In this document: positions 49,768-58,883 of the stretch, piece after piece
Position numbering within the stretch: position 1 is the first letter of the stretch
Layout of the letters: every line of letters begins with the position of its first letter
Assembly (NCBI RefSeq): GCF_014207235.1
Contig: NZ_JACHDA010000006.1
Location: 186,001 to 250,000 of the forward strand
DNA: 64,000 nt
Direction: 5' to 3'
From: Sphingopyxis sp. JAI128
GTDB taxonomy: Bacteria; Pseudomonadota; Alphaproteobacteria; Sphingomonadales; Sphingomonadaceae
The notes under the pieces: model-generated
What the model was told of the DNA's origin: nothing
The model's database searches: none
The model's input: the letters and a program-made list of their open reading frames with translations, nothing else
Made by a program: the position numbers and the translations under genes

Positions 49768-50217
49768 TCAATCCTCGGGCAGTTGCCCTACATCATTTGC
49801 GTTCAGCCCATCAGCGAGTTTAGCAAGCCGCAAGCGATATTGGCTTTGGTCCATAGAGGCCAATTCGATCGTCTGGCCGGTTGCCGGAACATTGAGAATT
49901 AGAGATTTTCCTCGCGCCTCTAGGGCGAGCGGCGCATCAGGTGCGCCCCAATCTTTCGCGTGCGCGACAAGACTAAATTGTTCTCCCCGACGAACGCCTG
50001 ATATGGCTTTCGTGGTGCTTGCGATATCCCCGGCCTCGTAGTCCGGCGCTGAAACCGAAACGCTTCCCTTTATGTCGCCGCCGTCGCTCTCGACTATTTG
50101 AAGCTGTATCAGGGCCGTATCATCGCCACCCACATAGGAACCTGAATAATCTGGTTCCGCTGCGGCGCAACCAGCAAGGCCAATGCAAAGAGCAAGCGGC
50201 AAAAGGTGACGACGCAT
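49768..50217 (-). CDS. Small predicted lipoprotein, unknown
   Basis: A 149-residue protein with a signal peptide and lipobox (LPLALCIGLAGC), so exported and acylated. The mature part is a beta-rich domain with YSGSYVGGDDTALIQLQIVE and ATGQTIELASMDQSQY. No family recognised. The ATG is preceded by GGAGG. It is convergent with RepB-C and is the only envelope gene of the element. Confidence 0.7.
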   Translation of the reverse strand: MRRHLLPLALCIGLAGCAAAEPDYSGSYVGGDDTALIQLQIVESDGGDIKGSVSVSAPDYEAGDIASTTKAISGVRRGEQFSLVAHAKDWGAPDAPLALEARGKSLILNVPATGQTIELASMDQSQYRLRLAKLADGLNANDVGQLPED

Positions 50218-50319
50218 TCCAGCCTCCATATTTCTGATGCCGTCGAGATAGCAGCCAACAGTTAATATGAGGGATATATCCAGTGGTTTTATTGCCTGCA
50301 TCGTCGGCTTTGTCTCGCC

Positions 50320-50579
50320 ATGCGTGGCCGCGAACTTGTGGGAAAGAACATTAGGCGGATTCGCGTCGAGAAAGGCGTGTCGCAAGAGCGACTAGCGTTC
50401 GACGCTAACGTCGATCGTTCCTATCTCGGAGGCATTGAACGCTGCGACGAGAATCGAGCGTTGATACACTCGATAAGATCGCGGCAATACTGGATGTTGG
50501 GATTCTCGAATTCTTCCTGCCGGTTAGAGACGAGGATAATGTCGGCGGCCTTCGTCCCGGTAGAAAAAAGCGCGACTAG
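50320..50579 (+). pseudogene. XRE-family HTH regulator with a single-base frameshift
   Basis: The frame from ATG 50320 gives a clean XRE helix-turn-helix: VGKNIRRIRVEKGVSQERL then DANVDRSYLGGIER. At about 50455, after ...CDEN, homology leaves this frame and continues in the next one as VDTLDKIAAILDVGILEFFL to a TAG at 50577-50579. One missing C in gaatcgagc restores the usual ENPSVDTL junction. It may be a true mutation, a sequencing error or a phase-variable site. If read as is, the product is truncated in helix 4 and then nonsense. Confidence 0.75.
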
Positions 50580-51700
50580 CCTATGATTGTCGCGACCGCT
50601 CGCGCCAACTGTGGTGATAGTCGGCAAGCGCCATCCTTCCGCAAAATGAAATCCGCTCCGGCGAAAGTCCGGGATTGCAGTAAATCCAAAATCGCGGCGT
50701 CCACGCGCGGGCGCTCTGGCTCCAGCATATCGAGAATGTAACTGGAACTCGTTCGCTTTTGACGGTGCATTATCCCAAGCAACGGACTGTAACCATCCGC
50801 AATGGCGTTGATCTGCAATTTGCTGCGCATCACCGCATAGCCATAGTTGAGCATGGCGTTGATTGGATCGGTGGCGCGGCGATTTTCAGGTTTGCATTCA
50901 TGGACTGAACTGCGTCCCCGATAAGTCAGCCAGCTTTCCGGCACCGGGTATCGCTTTGAGATTTTCCATTGCAGGTTCAAATTCTGCCATGCTCGGAAAT
51001 AGAGTGAGGCGCATTCGCCTTCGATAGCCCGTACCTGTTGCATATCTTCCAGCGGCTTCTCCAATTCGGCAATGCCGCGTTCGGCCCGCGCAATGGCCCT
51101 GCCTGTGTCGCAATGTTGTGGCAAATGGTTGGCAAGGGTTTCTAGGCTGTGCGCCAGCTTTTCCCGAACGAGCTTCTGGGCAAATGCCATGCGCCGCGTT
51201 GGGCAGGCCAGCGTTTCGCGCTGCCAATCAATTTTGGCCTGATCGCTCGCAAATCCATTGCCGCTTGCCACAATTGCAACGTCACCAGAACTTTGAACCC
51301 GAGCAAGGGCAATGGATTGCTCTGCCAGCCAGTTTAGCACGTCGAACGATAGTGAGCCGCTGCCGTCCAATAGCATAATGATGCGCGGCAAATCCAAATC
51401 GCCTTTGAAATAGCGATGGCATTCCTGCTTTTGCGGATAATGGGTAAAACCCTGTTTGATGACCAATGCGCCCTTTTCGACCCGCATCGAATTGCCGTGA
51501 CCGGTCAATATCAGCGCATTGGGATTGCGCTCGCGAAGCCGTCGCGGCTTTTGCAATTTCTCGATTTCGGAAATCCAATTTTCCGACTGAGTTGCCCATT
51601 CGTCGATGGCCGGATCGGATTGGAAATCAAGATTTTCAAGCATATGAGAGAATAGCAAAATACCGGCATCGCTGCCAACGGAATGAAGGTTAATAGACAA
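50576..51700 (-). CDS. cas1: Solo Cas1 (casposase-like integrase)
   Basis: A 374-residue Cas1. An N-terminal extension of about 60 residues precedes the beta domain NALILTGHGNSMRVEKGALV. The helical domain has all metal ligands: E227 in RAIEGECASLYF, H312 in LLGIMHR, D324 in YILDMLEPERP, plus DPINAMLNYGYAVM. No Cas2, Cas4 or effector is nearby, and there is no CRISPR array. With TIRs and PolB it fits a casposase that integrates the element by TIR strand transfer. The start is TTG 51700. No obvious extra C-terminal HTH, unlike many casposases. Convergent with the XRE remnant, divergent from the next gene by 16 bp. Confidence 0.9.
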   Translation of the reverse strand: MSINLHSVGSDAGILLFSHMLENLDFQSDPAIDEWATQSENWISEIEKLQKPRRLRERNPNALILTGHGNSMRVEKGALVIKQGFTHYPQKQECHRYFKGDLDLPRIIMLLDGSGSLSFDVLNWLAEQSIALARVQSSGDVAIVASGNGFASDQAKIDWQRETLACPTRRMAFAQKLVREKLAHSLETLANHLPQHCDTGRAIARAERGIAELEKPLEDMQQVRAIEGECASLYFRAWQNLNLQWKISKRYPVPESWLTYRGRSSVHECKPENRRATDPINAMLNYGYAVMRSKLQINAIADGYSPLLGIMHRQKRTSSSYILDMLEPERPRVDAAILDLLQSRTFAGADFILRKDGACRLSPQLARAVATIIG

Positions 51701-51716
51701 TGGAATTGCCTGTATT

Positions 51717-52367
51717 TTGTCCGGTTATCTGCTCGTGAGCGATTTCGACCGATGGCGCGATTCTGTCGAATTGAATTGCTGCTTTTTGGATTTTGCCGAC
51801 CCTTACGAATTGGGGAAATTCAAAATTGCCAAGGATATTGGCACGATTGAAGCGATCAAATTTTTGATGATTTCCGATATTTTCGCTCGGATCGAACATG
51901 GCGAATTACTGGCCTATGGGTTCCGCACGCTGCCCCATGTCAGCGATGGACCAGTGGTTATTCCCATCCATTGTTTCGCTCAGCGACCTGAAATGGTAGA
52001 TATTGAAAAGGACATTATCATTGCGTCCGGGTGGCGATATGAGCGGGTACGGGTGGGTGCAGGGACGTGCGAGGATGTACCCGCTGCGACCATTTCTACT
52101 GGCACGGTCAAGACCGTCGGAAAGGCCGGTCGCCCTGACACCTATCCGGCTGCTCGGGTCGCATTGTTAGCACTGTCAAAGCGTGACCCTACTTCAATCC
52201 GTCAACCGGCAAATCGCCTGATAAATCATTTCAACGTCGAATATCTGCAACATGTTGGAACCTTCGGACTTCAAATTGCTCGATTATCGGAACGAACTCT
52301 GCGTGAGCATCTGAAGCGGTTCCGGCAAGAATTGGCAGAAATGGGAAAATACAATTCTTCCAATTGA
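51717..52367 (+). CDS. Uncharacterised casposon protein with C-terminal HTH-like region
   Basis: A 216-residue protein from a TTG at 51717, or GTG 51735. No family recognised. The first 100 residues have an acidic, aromatic-rich pattern (LVSDFDRWRDSVELNCCFLD). The C-terminal segment (LQIARLSERTLREHLKRFRQ) looks like a DNA-binding helix pair. It is divergently arranged 16 bp from cas1, so it may regulate cas1 or assist integration. Low-GC codon use like cas1. Confidence 0.6.
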   Translation: MSGYLLVSDFDRWRDSVELNCCFLDFADPYELGKFKIAKDIGTIEAIKFLMISDIFARIEHGELLAYGFRTLPHVSDGPVVIPIHCFAQRPEMVDIEKDIIIASGWRYERVRVGAGTCEDVPAATISTGTVKTVGKAGRPDTYPAARVALLALSKRDPTSIRQPANRLINHFNVEYLQHVGTFGLQIARLSERTLREHLKRFRQELAEMGKYNSSN

Positions 52368-52434
52368 ATCAATAGAATAAAATCATCCCGGCTGCATCAA
52401 TGCCCCTGTTCGAATCATTCGACAGGAGCATCCC

Positions 52435-53004
52435 ATGTCGCGTAGACGCGACTATAAAGCCGAGTATCAGCGCCGCATCGCCAGCGCCGCCAAGCGCGGA
52501 TTGAGCCGTTCGCAGGCTCGCGGCCATGCCAAAGCCGGTGAGGCGGGGGCAGGCAAGCGTCCGACCAGCAACCCCGATAAACTCGAAAAGGCACTCAAAC
52601 GCTATCGCCAGACGGGGGACCGTGCCGGTTCGGCGAAGGCGTTTGGCATCGCGCCCGAACGCTTCACCCGTTTTCTAGCCGATGCCGTTACCGTTTCCGG
52701 GCGCGGCAAGTCTCTCAAGATTGCGGATTCCCGTCCCCGCGAAATGAACGTGATGACGGGCGGCGAAAATCGCCGAATGAAACTGCGCGATTACGATCAG
52801 TCGGCGCTCAACGGCGACCATCAAAATGCGGTCAAAGCCTTCGTTTCGTCAAACGATCTGGATTTGATCCGCCCGTTTGAAGGCAAGTCGGTCATCGACG
52901 CCAAGGGCAAAGCCCACCCGCTCGAAACCGATCCCAATACGCTGCACCGGATTGCCGCGTCCGGCGACACGCCATTCCCAGAAATCTACCGAATTGTTCA
53001 ATGA
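52435..53004 (+). CDS. Basic DNA-binding-like protein, unknown
   Basis: A 189-residue protein very rich in Arg, Lys and Ala. It begins SRRRDYKAEYQRRIASAAKR and GLSRSQARGHAKAGE; residues 45-80 (NPDKLEKALKRYRQTGDRAG, then FGIAPERFTRFL) resemble a helix-turn-helix. Similar openings occur in phage and plasmid hypothetical proteins. It has AGGAG upstream and lies in line with HNH and polB, so it is likely part of the replication operon. Confidence 0.6.
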   Translation: MSRRRDYKAEYQRRIASAAKRGLSRSQARGHAKAGEAGAGKRPTSNPDKLEKALKRYRQTGDRAGSAKAFGIAPERFTRFLADAVTVSGRGKSLKIADSRPREMNVMTGGENRRMKLRDYDQSALNGDHQNAVKAFVSSNDLDLIRPFEGKSVIDAKGKAHPLETDPNTLHRIAASGDTPFPEIYRIVQ

Positions 53005-53016
53005 AAGGATGATATT

Positions 53017-53382
53017 ATGACCGATAAGGAACTACGGAAAGAAATCCGCAAACAGCGGCGGCTGGAGCAGCTTGGGACCAATGAACCGCGATGCGGCACA
53101 TGCGGCGAAAACCGTTGGCAATGCATCGAGCAGCATCATCCCGCCGATTATGGCCGCGATGACGCGATGGTGCTGGAATGTCGCAATTGCCACCGGATAT
53201 TGAGCGACGATCAGAAGGATCATCCGGCGTTCAATCCTGATGCTGACCCCCTGCTAGATCGGATCGGTCACTTTCTGCTCGGCCTCGCCGACATGCTGCG
53301 GCTGGTTCTCGAAAAGCTGATCGCTTTTGGTAATGCGCTGATCGAACGGGCTGCGCCCGCATCGTCGGGAGTGGAGGCATGA
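53017..53382 (+). CDS. HNH-like zinc protein of the replication operon
   Basis: A 121-residue protein with two Cys pairs (C26-x2-C29 and C55-x2-C58-H59) around EQHHPADYGRDDA, an HNH-type zinc/catalytic layout. A C-terminal helix of about 30 hydrophobic residues (IGHFLLGLADMLRLVLEKL) is unusual for a nuclease. Its stop overlaps polB by 4 bp. HNH proteins are a regular companion of casposon cas1-polB. It could instead be a non-catalytic zinc protein. Confidence 0.65.
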   Translation: MTDKELRKEIRKQRRLEQLGTNEPRCGTCGENRWQCIEQHHPADYGRDDAMVLECRNCHRILSDDQKDHPAFNPDADPLLDRIGHFLLGLADMLRLVLEKLIAFGNALIERAAPASSGVEA

Positions 53383-56345
53383 CGAGCATTCCAATCACCG
53401 ATCATCTGCCCATTGCCATCCGGGCTTTCGCGGGACCGCAATATCGGGTGCTTGTCAATCCCACCGATAGCAAACCAAAGCGCCGTCGGTCGATCACGCC
53501 CGCTTCCGAATGGACATTGATTTTCGACACCGAAACAAATGCGGATGCAGCCCAGGCGTTGCGCTTCGGTACCTATCAGCTTCGCAAGAGCGACGAACTC
53601 AACGAAGCGGGCATCTTCTACGATCCCGACAATGTTGCGCCCGACGAACTCGAATGCCTTGTCGCCTATGCCAAAGCGTATGGGCTGAACCTGCTCACTC
53701 GCGATGCGTTTGTGGACAAGGTGCTGTTCGACCGTGGCTTTGGCATCCGCGCTCGCATCGTCGGCTTCAATCTACCGTTCGATATTTCGCGGCTCGCGAT
53801 CAAGCATGGATCGGCTCGGACACCGATGGGCGACGATGGCGGCACCATGCGCGGCGGTTTCACCTTCAAACTGTCGCCGCAGAAAATCTATCCGAATATC
53901 CGGGTCAAACATATGTCGCGCCGCGCTGCGTCAATCGCGTTCGCAGCACTTAAGCAGCCGGACAGTCGCGGCCAGCGCAAACGCTGTCTGACAACCCCGG
54001 TTCGGCGGGGGCATTTTGTCGACGTCAAAACGCTTGCCGGTGCGCTGTTTGCCCGCAACTTCTCGCTCGGCAGCCTTTGCGATTTTTTGAAGGTCGAGCA
54101 TCCGAAGTTGGATTTCGATGATTTTGCCGCGCCGATCAGCGACGACATTATCCGCTATGCCGTCGCTGACGTTCAAGCGACATGGGAATGCTACCGCATC
54201 GCCTTGGCGCGTTTCGACCAGCTAGGATTGACCGACGCCCGACCCGAGAAAATCTATAGCGAGGCCAGTATCGGCAAAGCCTATCTGAAAGCGATGGGCA
54301 TTCAGCCTTGGCGGAAGGTGCAGCCGGATTTCCCGCGTGACTTGCTCGCAAAGATCATGGGCAGCTATTTCGGTGGCCGATCCGAGGTCCGCATCCGCCG
54401 CGAACTGCGACAGGTCATGCTATGCGATTTCCTGTCGATGTATCCGACCGTTTGCACCCTGATGCGCTTGTGGGATTTCGTCATCGCCGAAGGCATGTCG
54501 TGGCACGATGCCACCGACAACACCCGTTCGCTTCTGGCGCGTGTCGATCTAGCTGACCTGCAATCGTCGGACTTGTGGCAAGCAATGACCGTGCTCGTGC
54601 GGGTGATACCGAAAGGCGACATTTTCCCTGTTCGCGCCGATTACGCGGAGCAAGGCCAAAACACGATAGGTTTGAACCACCTGTCATCGGACACACCGCT
54701 ATGGTTCACGCTAGCGGATTGCATCGTCTCGAAAATTCTGACTGGTAAAGCCCCGGTCATATTGGAAGCTATCCGTTTCACGCCGGGACCGGCGCAATCC
54801 GGCCTCTCCAACATCAATGTCGGCGGCAATCCGGCCTATCGCGTCGATCCGAAAGAGACGGACTTTTTCAAGCGCGTCATCGAACTGCGCCAGACCGTTA
54901 AACAGGATCGCGACCGCGCCGCCGATGCCGACCGCGAGGCGTTGGACATTGAGCAGAACGCTCTCAAAATCGCCGCCAACGCGACGAGCTACGGCATTTG
55001 GGTTGAGGTCAATGTCGATGACCGCCCCAAGCGGTCGCCGGTCACGGTGCATAATTCGACCGGCGAGCCGTTCAGTTTTTCGACTGACCGGCACGAAAAT
55101 CCCGGCACCTATTTCCACCCCCTGCTTGCCACGCTGATTACTGGCGCGGCGCGGTTGATGCTCGCCATCACCGAACGCCTTGTAACTGATGCTGGGATGG
55201 ACTGGTCCTTTTGCGACACCGACAGTATGGCGATTGCCAAGCCGGATACCATGTCGTCCGACGAATTTGCCCAGCGCGTAACGGACGTGGTGAAATGGTT
55301 CGACGCGCTCAACCCCTATGGCTTCGACGCCTCGATTCTCAAAATCGAGGATTTGAACTATTCGCTGGCATCCAAGGAATTGGAGCCGCTTTTCTGTTGG
55401 GCGGTTTCATCAAAGCGATACGCGCTGTTCAATATCGACGAAGGACGGCCGACCATGCGGAAAGTTTCGGCGCATGGACTGGGGCACTTGTTCCCACCGT
55501 ATGAAGAGGCAGACGCTCCGGGGCGTTTTCCTAAACCAGATAAATCGGTGCTGAAAGATGGCACGGTGCGCTGGCATTGCGATCTATGGCACCAGATTGT
55601 CAGCGCCGCGCTAGCCGGTCATCCCGATCAGGTGGCGCGGGATTTTCATTCGGCCATGAAAGAGCCGGCGCGCAGCCGATATGCCGCAACATCGCCTGAT
55701 CTATTGCGCTGGTTCAAATCCTATAATGTGAACCGCGACTATCGCGATCAGGTCAGACCGTTCGGGTTTATGCTGTCCTATGGCGTCGGGCCGATGGCTT
55801 GTTCCGAAGCCATCGCTGCTACCTCGAAGCGAGGACGGCCCAAAAAGATAGCGCCGGTCAAGCCCATTGCACCCTTCGAGAAAAACGGTTCGAAAGCCGC
55901 CGCAACGGTGTTCGACCGGGAAACCGGCAAATCCGTCGATCTCTCCATCCTGCGAACCTATGCCAAGGCGCTTGCTCAATATCATATCTCCCCAGAAGCC
56001 AAGTTCTTGAACGGAGGTTTTCTCGACAAAGGCATTACGTGGAGGCGGCATGTTTTCGGCACCCATATCCAGCATATCGGCAAAGAAGCCGACGATTGGG
56101 AGCGGCGGGCGTCATTAGGCCAAACGGCGGATATGGAGGTCAATTATGGTGTGTCGGATGCTGACCGTTTGCGGGTCGAAGCGGACGCCCAAAACGCCCG
56201 CATCGCGGAGCAGTCGGAAGCGGATCGAAATCGCGATGCCGAATTGGCGCGACTTCGCGAACAGGTCGAAGAGAATGGGTTGCGAGCCACCGCAAGGACA
56301 ATAGGCGTCGATCCTTCAAATCTCAGACGACGATTGAAGCGTTGA
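53379..56345 (+). CDS. Family B DNA polymerase with proofreading domain, AT-hook and C-terminal HTH
   Basis: A 988-residue polymerase. Exonuclease motifs: IFDTET (48-53), VGFNLPFD (128-135), YAVAD (260-264). Polymerase motifs: A CDFLSMYP (349-356), B KIAANATSYG (530-539), C CDTDS (612-616), and KRY (679-681). All catalytic acids are visible, so it should be active. Residues 817-823 (KRGRPKK) form an AT-hook, and the last 22 residues (GLRATARTIGVDPSNLRRRL) look like a Fis-type HTH. It may replicate the casposon or fill gaps. Whether it is protein-primed (TPR insertion) cannot be judged by eye; no terminal-protein gene was found. Confidence 0.9.
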   Translation: MTSIPITDHLPIAIRAFAGPQYRVLVNPTDSKPKRRRSITPASEWTLIFDTETNADAAQALRFGTYQLRKSDELNEAGIFYDPDNVAPDELECLVAYAKAYGLNLLTRDAFVDKVLFDRGFGIRARIVGFNLPFDISRLAIKHGSARTPMGDDGGTMRGGFTFKLSPQKIYPNIRVKHMSRRAASIAFAALKQPDSRGQRKRCLTTPVRRGHFVDVKTLAGALFARNFSLGSLCDFLKVEHPKLDFDDFAAPISDDIIRYAVADVQATWECYRIALARFDQLGLTDARPEKIYSEASIGKAYLKAMGIQPWRKVQPDFPRDLLAKIMGSYFGGRSEVRIRRELRQVMLCDFLSMYPTVCTLMRLWDFVIAEGMSWHDATDNTRSLLARVDLADLQSSDLWQAMTVLVRVIPKGDIFPVRADYAEQGQNTIGLNHLSSDTPLWFTLADCIVSKILTGKAPVILEAIRFTPGPAQSGLSNINVGGNPAYRVDPKETDFFKRVIELRQTVKQDRDRAADADREALDIEQNALKIAANATSYGIWVEVNVDDRPKRSPVTVHNSTGEPFSFSTDRHENPGTYFHPLLATLITGAARLMLAITERLVTDAGMDWSFCDTDSMAIAKPDTMSSDEFAQRVTDVVKWFDALNPYGFDASILKIEDLNYSLASKELEPLFCWAVSSKRYALFNIDEGRPTMRKVSAHGLGHLFPPYEEADAPGRFPKPDKSVLKDGTVRWHCDLWHQIVSAALAGHPDQVARDFHSAMKEPARSRYAATSPDLLRWFKSYNVNRDYRDQVRPFGFMLSYGVGPMACSEAIAATSKRGRPKKIAPVKPIAPFEKNGSKAAATVFDRETGKSVDLSILRTYAKALAQYHISPEAKFLNGGFLDKGITWRRHVFGTHIQHIGKEADDWERRASLGQTADMEVNYGVSDADRLRVEADAQNARIAEQSEADRNRDAELARLREQVEENGLRATARTIGVDPSNLRRRLKR

Positions 56346-56378
56346 ACGGTAATGCCGGGATGGGCCATCGACAGCTTA

Positions 56379-56990
56379 CTATATGCGGAAGAGCTCTCTC
56401 AACGACGCAGGTGCAAGCTCTTGCCGCGCCACTTCTTTCGCGAGAAATGGGTAACGCCGTTCGAGAAAGTTTGAGGTGATATCCTCTCGGGCGTAGTCCA
56501 TCAGGATATTGCAGCGCTCTTGGACGTAGTTGTCATCCTGATTCAACCGAAGCGAATTTATCGTAGCGGCAATCTGATTTCTCAGTGGACGCTCTAACGC
56601 TGGGTTAGGCTTTAGCAGGCAAGCCGGAACATCCATTACGAACCAATCGTTCTCAATCGAAAACGGGTCGAGGACGGCCGCCGAGTTTCCCTTTGACGTA
56701 TTAACACGGCCGCTGGCTAGCCGAAAATTTGACCACTCGTAAGCGAGGTGTGGATGCGTCGATTTGGGCGCAAAGTGATCAACTGAGCCTTGATCCGGCA
56801 TATATATAGCCGTGTATGCGCAGATGCCCGAATACGCTGCGTGCAGCTCCTTTCCGGCGCGGGTCCAGAAATTCTTCTTCTTGAATTCTTCGTGATTGGG
56901 CGCGGGGCACGTTGCGAGGAAAGCCGCACCCGGTTTTCTCACGTCATCATCAAAGGTGGGATATTCCGGCTGGAGGGTAACGCGGATCAT
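56379..56990 (-). CDS. HNH nuclease, defence module
   Basis: A 203-residue protein starting MIRVTLQPEYPTFDDDVRK (ATG 56990, overlapping the ATPase stop by 4 bp). HNH-type core: YSGICAYTAIYMPDQGSVDHF, then PKSTHPHLAYEWSNFRLA and NTSKGN, with the likely catalytic His in VDHF. ATPase-HNH pairs of this kind occur in Septu (PtuAB) and related defence systems; exact subtype not resolved. Confidence 0.75.
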   Translation of the reverse strand: MIRVTLQPEYPTFDDDVRKPGAAFLATCPAPNHEEFKKKNFWTRAGKELHAAYSGICAYTAIYMPDQGSVDHFAPKSTHPHLAYEWSNFRLASGRVNTSKGNSAAVLDPFSIENDWFVMDVPACLLKPNPALERPLRNQIAATINSLRLNQDDNYVQERCNILMDYAREDITSNFLERRYPFLAKEVARQELAPASLRELFRI

Positions 56991-58855
56991 AGTTTGACCC
57001 CGTGCTGTTCTGCAAAAAACAGCCATCGCGGCCAGAATTTGTCGTCCCCTGCCAACTGCTGCTTGAGCCTCTCTGATACTTCGGCAACCCTTCCGGCGCT
57101 TGGGTCTTCCGAGAGCTGAAGCTGCTTGGCCTCTTCGATTACAAGTTCCGCGCCCCGCGACCGAGCGTGTTGAAGGCCGAAAAGCGGTGACGTTAGCCAA
57201 GCAGACGCATCGCCATATTTGACGAACGGGGTTTCCTCCAGTCGCACCGACGGGCCGGCGCCGTACAGGTGATAGAGAACGTCTATCCCTGCATCGAAAG
57301 TGGTCTCCATCGATGCGAGTATCATTGGTGAGTGGGTCGCGGCGATGGTTTGAATGGCAAGTTCGCTGCTGAGCAGGTCGCCCACACTCATAAGGGCTGG
57401 CAGAACGATCCGCTGCCATTTGGGATGCAGGTGAGCTTCCAGTTCATCAACGATTACCATCATTCGATGGAGCGGCGATCGGCCTAAGCTTTCCGCCGCC
57501 AGTTCATGCTCTTGCCAAGACCAAATGATCAAATATGCCAGCAGAAGTACCCGTTGGACCCCGGAGGAAGCATGGGTCACGGGGACGTTGCCGTATCGAT
57601 GATTAATGGTGGGTATTTCCCTTGGATCGCCGGGAAGCCGCACCGGCTTACCGGGGGTTAGGATTCCAAGATCCTCCGGCGACAGTCGGCGAAGCACCTG
57701 AGCGAACTGATCAAACGTTTTCTGATCGCTGGTATTTTGCCACCGAATCCAATCGCGGATCAGTCCTTCGATGAATCCTGGACGGCCGTTCCAGACCTCA
57801 TATGCCGTCAAACTTCCGGCCAGCGACACGCTTCGATTGAACTTGCTACGGATCGGGTCCGCGACCGCAAACGATCCGTCGGCCCGCGAAAAAACAGCAA
57901 GCGCCTCGACTGTCATGGCGTTGCGTTGCCGCGCCCACGCCAGATTCTTGTAGTCATACCGAGCGGCATACGTGGACAGCCGCCCCGACGTTCCTGTCAG
58001 TGAATACTCTACGTTCGCAACTAAATTCGGATCGGAATTTTGAGGCAGGGCTTCCTTATCTGCCCAAAAGCCGGTTGCCGCCCACCACGCGAAGTCGAGC
58101 AAGAACGACTTGCCAAGACCATTATCTCCCGTGACCATCGTAAGACGGGGACCAAAATCCAGTTTCATTTCAGGGGCTGGGCCCGCGTTCTGCAAACGCA
58201 GCGACGCAATCGTTCGCCCGCCTTCGGCTTCGGCATCTGGAGGTTCTGGAAGGCGCCGAGTTACTGCCGTCATCTCCAACGGTTCCGCCGTGAAAGCAAC
58301 GGAGGCGGGCAATATCAGCTCAAGCGACCTTTCCGAGAAAAGCCTATCTTGCTCGTCTTCTGTAACATTGTACTGGTCGAGAAATCGGTCAATCAGCTCC
58401 GAATAAGACGAGGTTTCGCCCAGATCGTCATCCTTGAACAGCCACACCGCAAGAGCGTCGGCCGGAACCTTGGTCGGAAAGTTGCGCTCGCTAAGTACGG
58501 CTTCCATGAGGTCGATATAGGACGATTGGAAACCCCATTTCCGGGTAGCCCGTTCGTGTAGGAACACTGACTTGAAGGTTTGGGTATTGATAGTCTGGAG
58601 GCCGCTGGACGGATACTTTTCTACGACCCAAGAGGCAGCGCTGCGAAATGGCTGAAAATAATACGCGCTTCGCCTGTCGATGCGGTGGTGCCGGTCCATG
58701 TGCTCGCGAGTGAGCATGTCGATGCTCACATCGTCCATGGACCCGATGCTGAGATCATAGTGCTTACAGGCAAGAAAGGTTATTCCGATAAACGGATGGA
58801 CCTCTTCCCGGAGGATATTAATCGCCGCTAGGACGGCTTCAGTCGAGACGTACAT
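56987..58855 (-). CDS. ABC/SMC-type ATPase with an unrecognised N-terminal domain
   Basis: A 622-residue protein (ATG 58855). Residues 1 to about 230 form a domain I do not recognise, with FLACKHYDLSIGS, DRHHRIDRRSAYYFQPFR and TFKSVFLHERATRKWG. The ATPase then has Walker A GDNGLGKS, a signature-like SSGVQRVLLLAY, Walker B MMVIVDELEAHLHP and the H-loop ATHSPMIL. No TOPRIM domain. The next gene is the HNH nuclease (4-bp overlap), upstream is the methyltransferase. Likely DNA-sensing motor or switch of a defence system. Confidence 0.8.
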   Translation of the reverse strand: MYVSTEAVLAAINILREEVHPFIGITFLACKHYDLSIGSMDDVSIDMLTREHMDRHHRIDRRSAYYFQPFRSAASWVVEKYPSSGLQTINTQTFKSVFLHERATRKWGFQSSYIDLMEAVLSERNFPTKVPADALAVWLFKDDDLGETSSYSELIDRFLDQYNVTEDEQDRLFSERSLELILPASVAFTAEPLEMTAVTRRLPEPPDAEAEGGRTIASLRLQNAGPAPEMKLDFGPRLTMVTGDNGLGKSFLLDFAWWAATGFWADKEALPQNSDPNLVANVEYSLTGTSGRLSTYAARYDYKNLAWARQRNAMTVEALAVFSRADGSFAVADPIRSKFNRSVSLAGSLTAYEVWNGRPGFIEGLIRDWIRWQNTSDQKTFDQFAQVLRRLSPEDLGILTPGKPVRLPGDPREIPTINHRYGNVPVTHASSGVQRVLLLAYLIIWSWQEHELAAESLGRSPLHRMMVIVDELEAHLHPKWQRIVLPALMSVGDLLSSELAIQTIAATHSPMILASMETTFDAGIDVLYHLYGAGPSVRLEETPFVKYGDASAWLTSPLFGLQHARSRGAELVIEEAKQLQLSEDPSAGRVAEVSERLKQQLAGDDKFWPRWLFFAEQHGVKL

Positions 58856-58883
58856 TCGAGGCCCCCGCCAGAGAATTTGATAA

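Noticed and set aside
53379..56345. Definite protein-primed polymerase call
   Set aside because: A TPR-like insertion between motifs A and B is possible (about 170 residues apart), but cannot be confirmed by eye and no terminal-protein gene was found.
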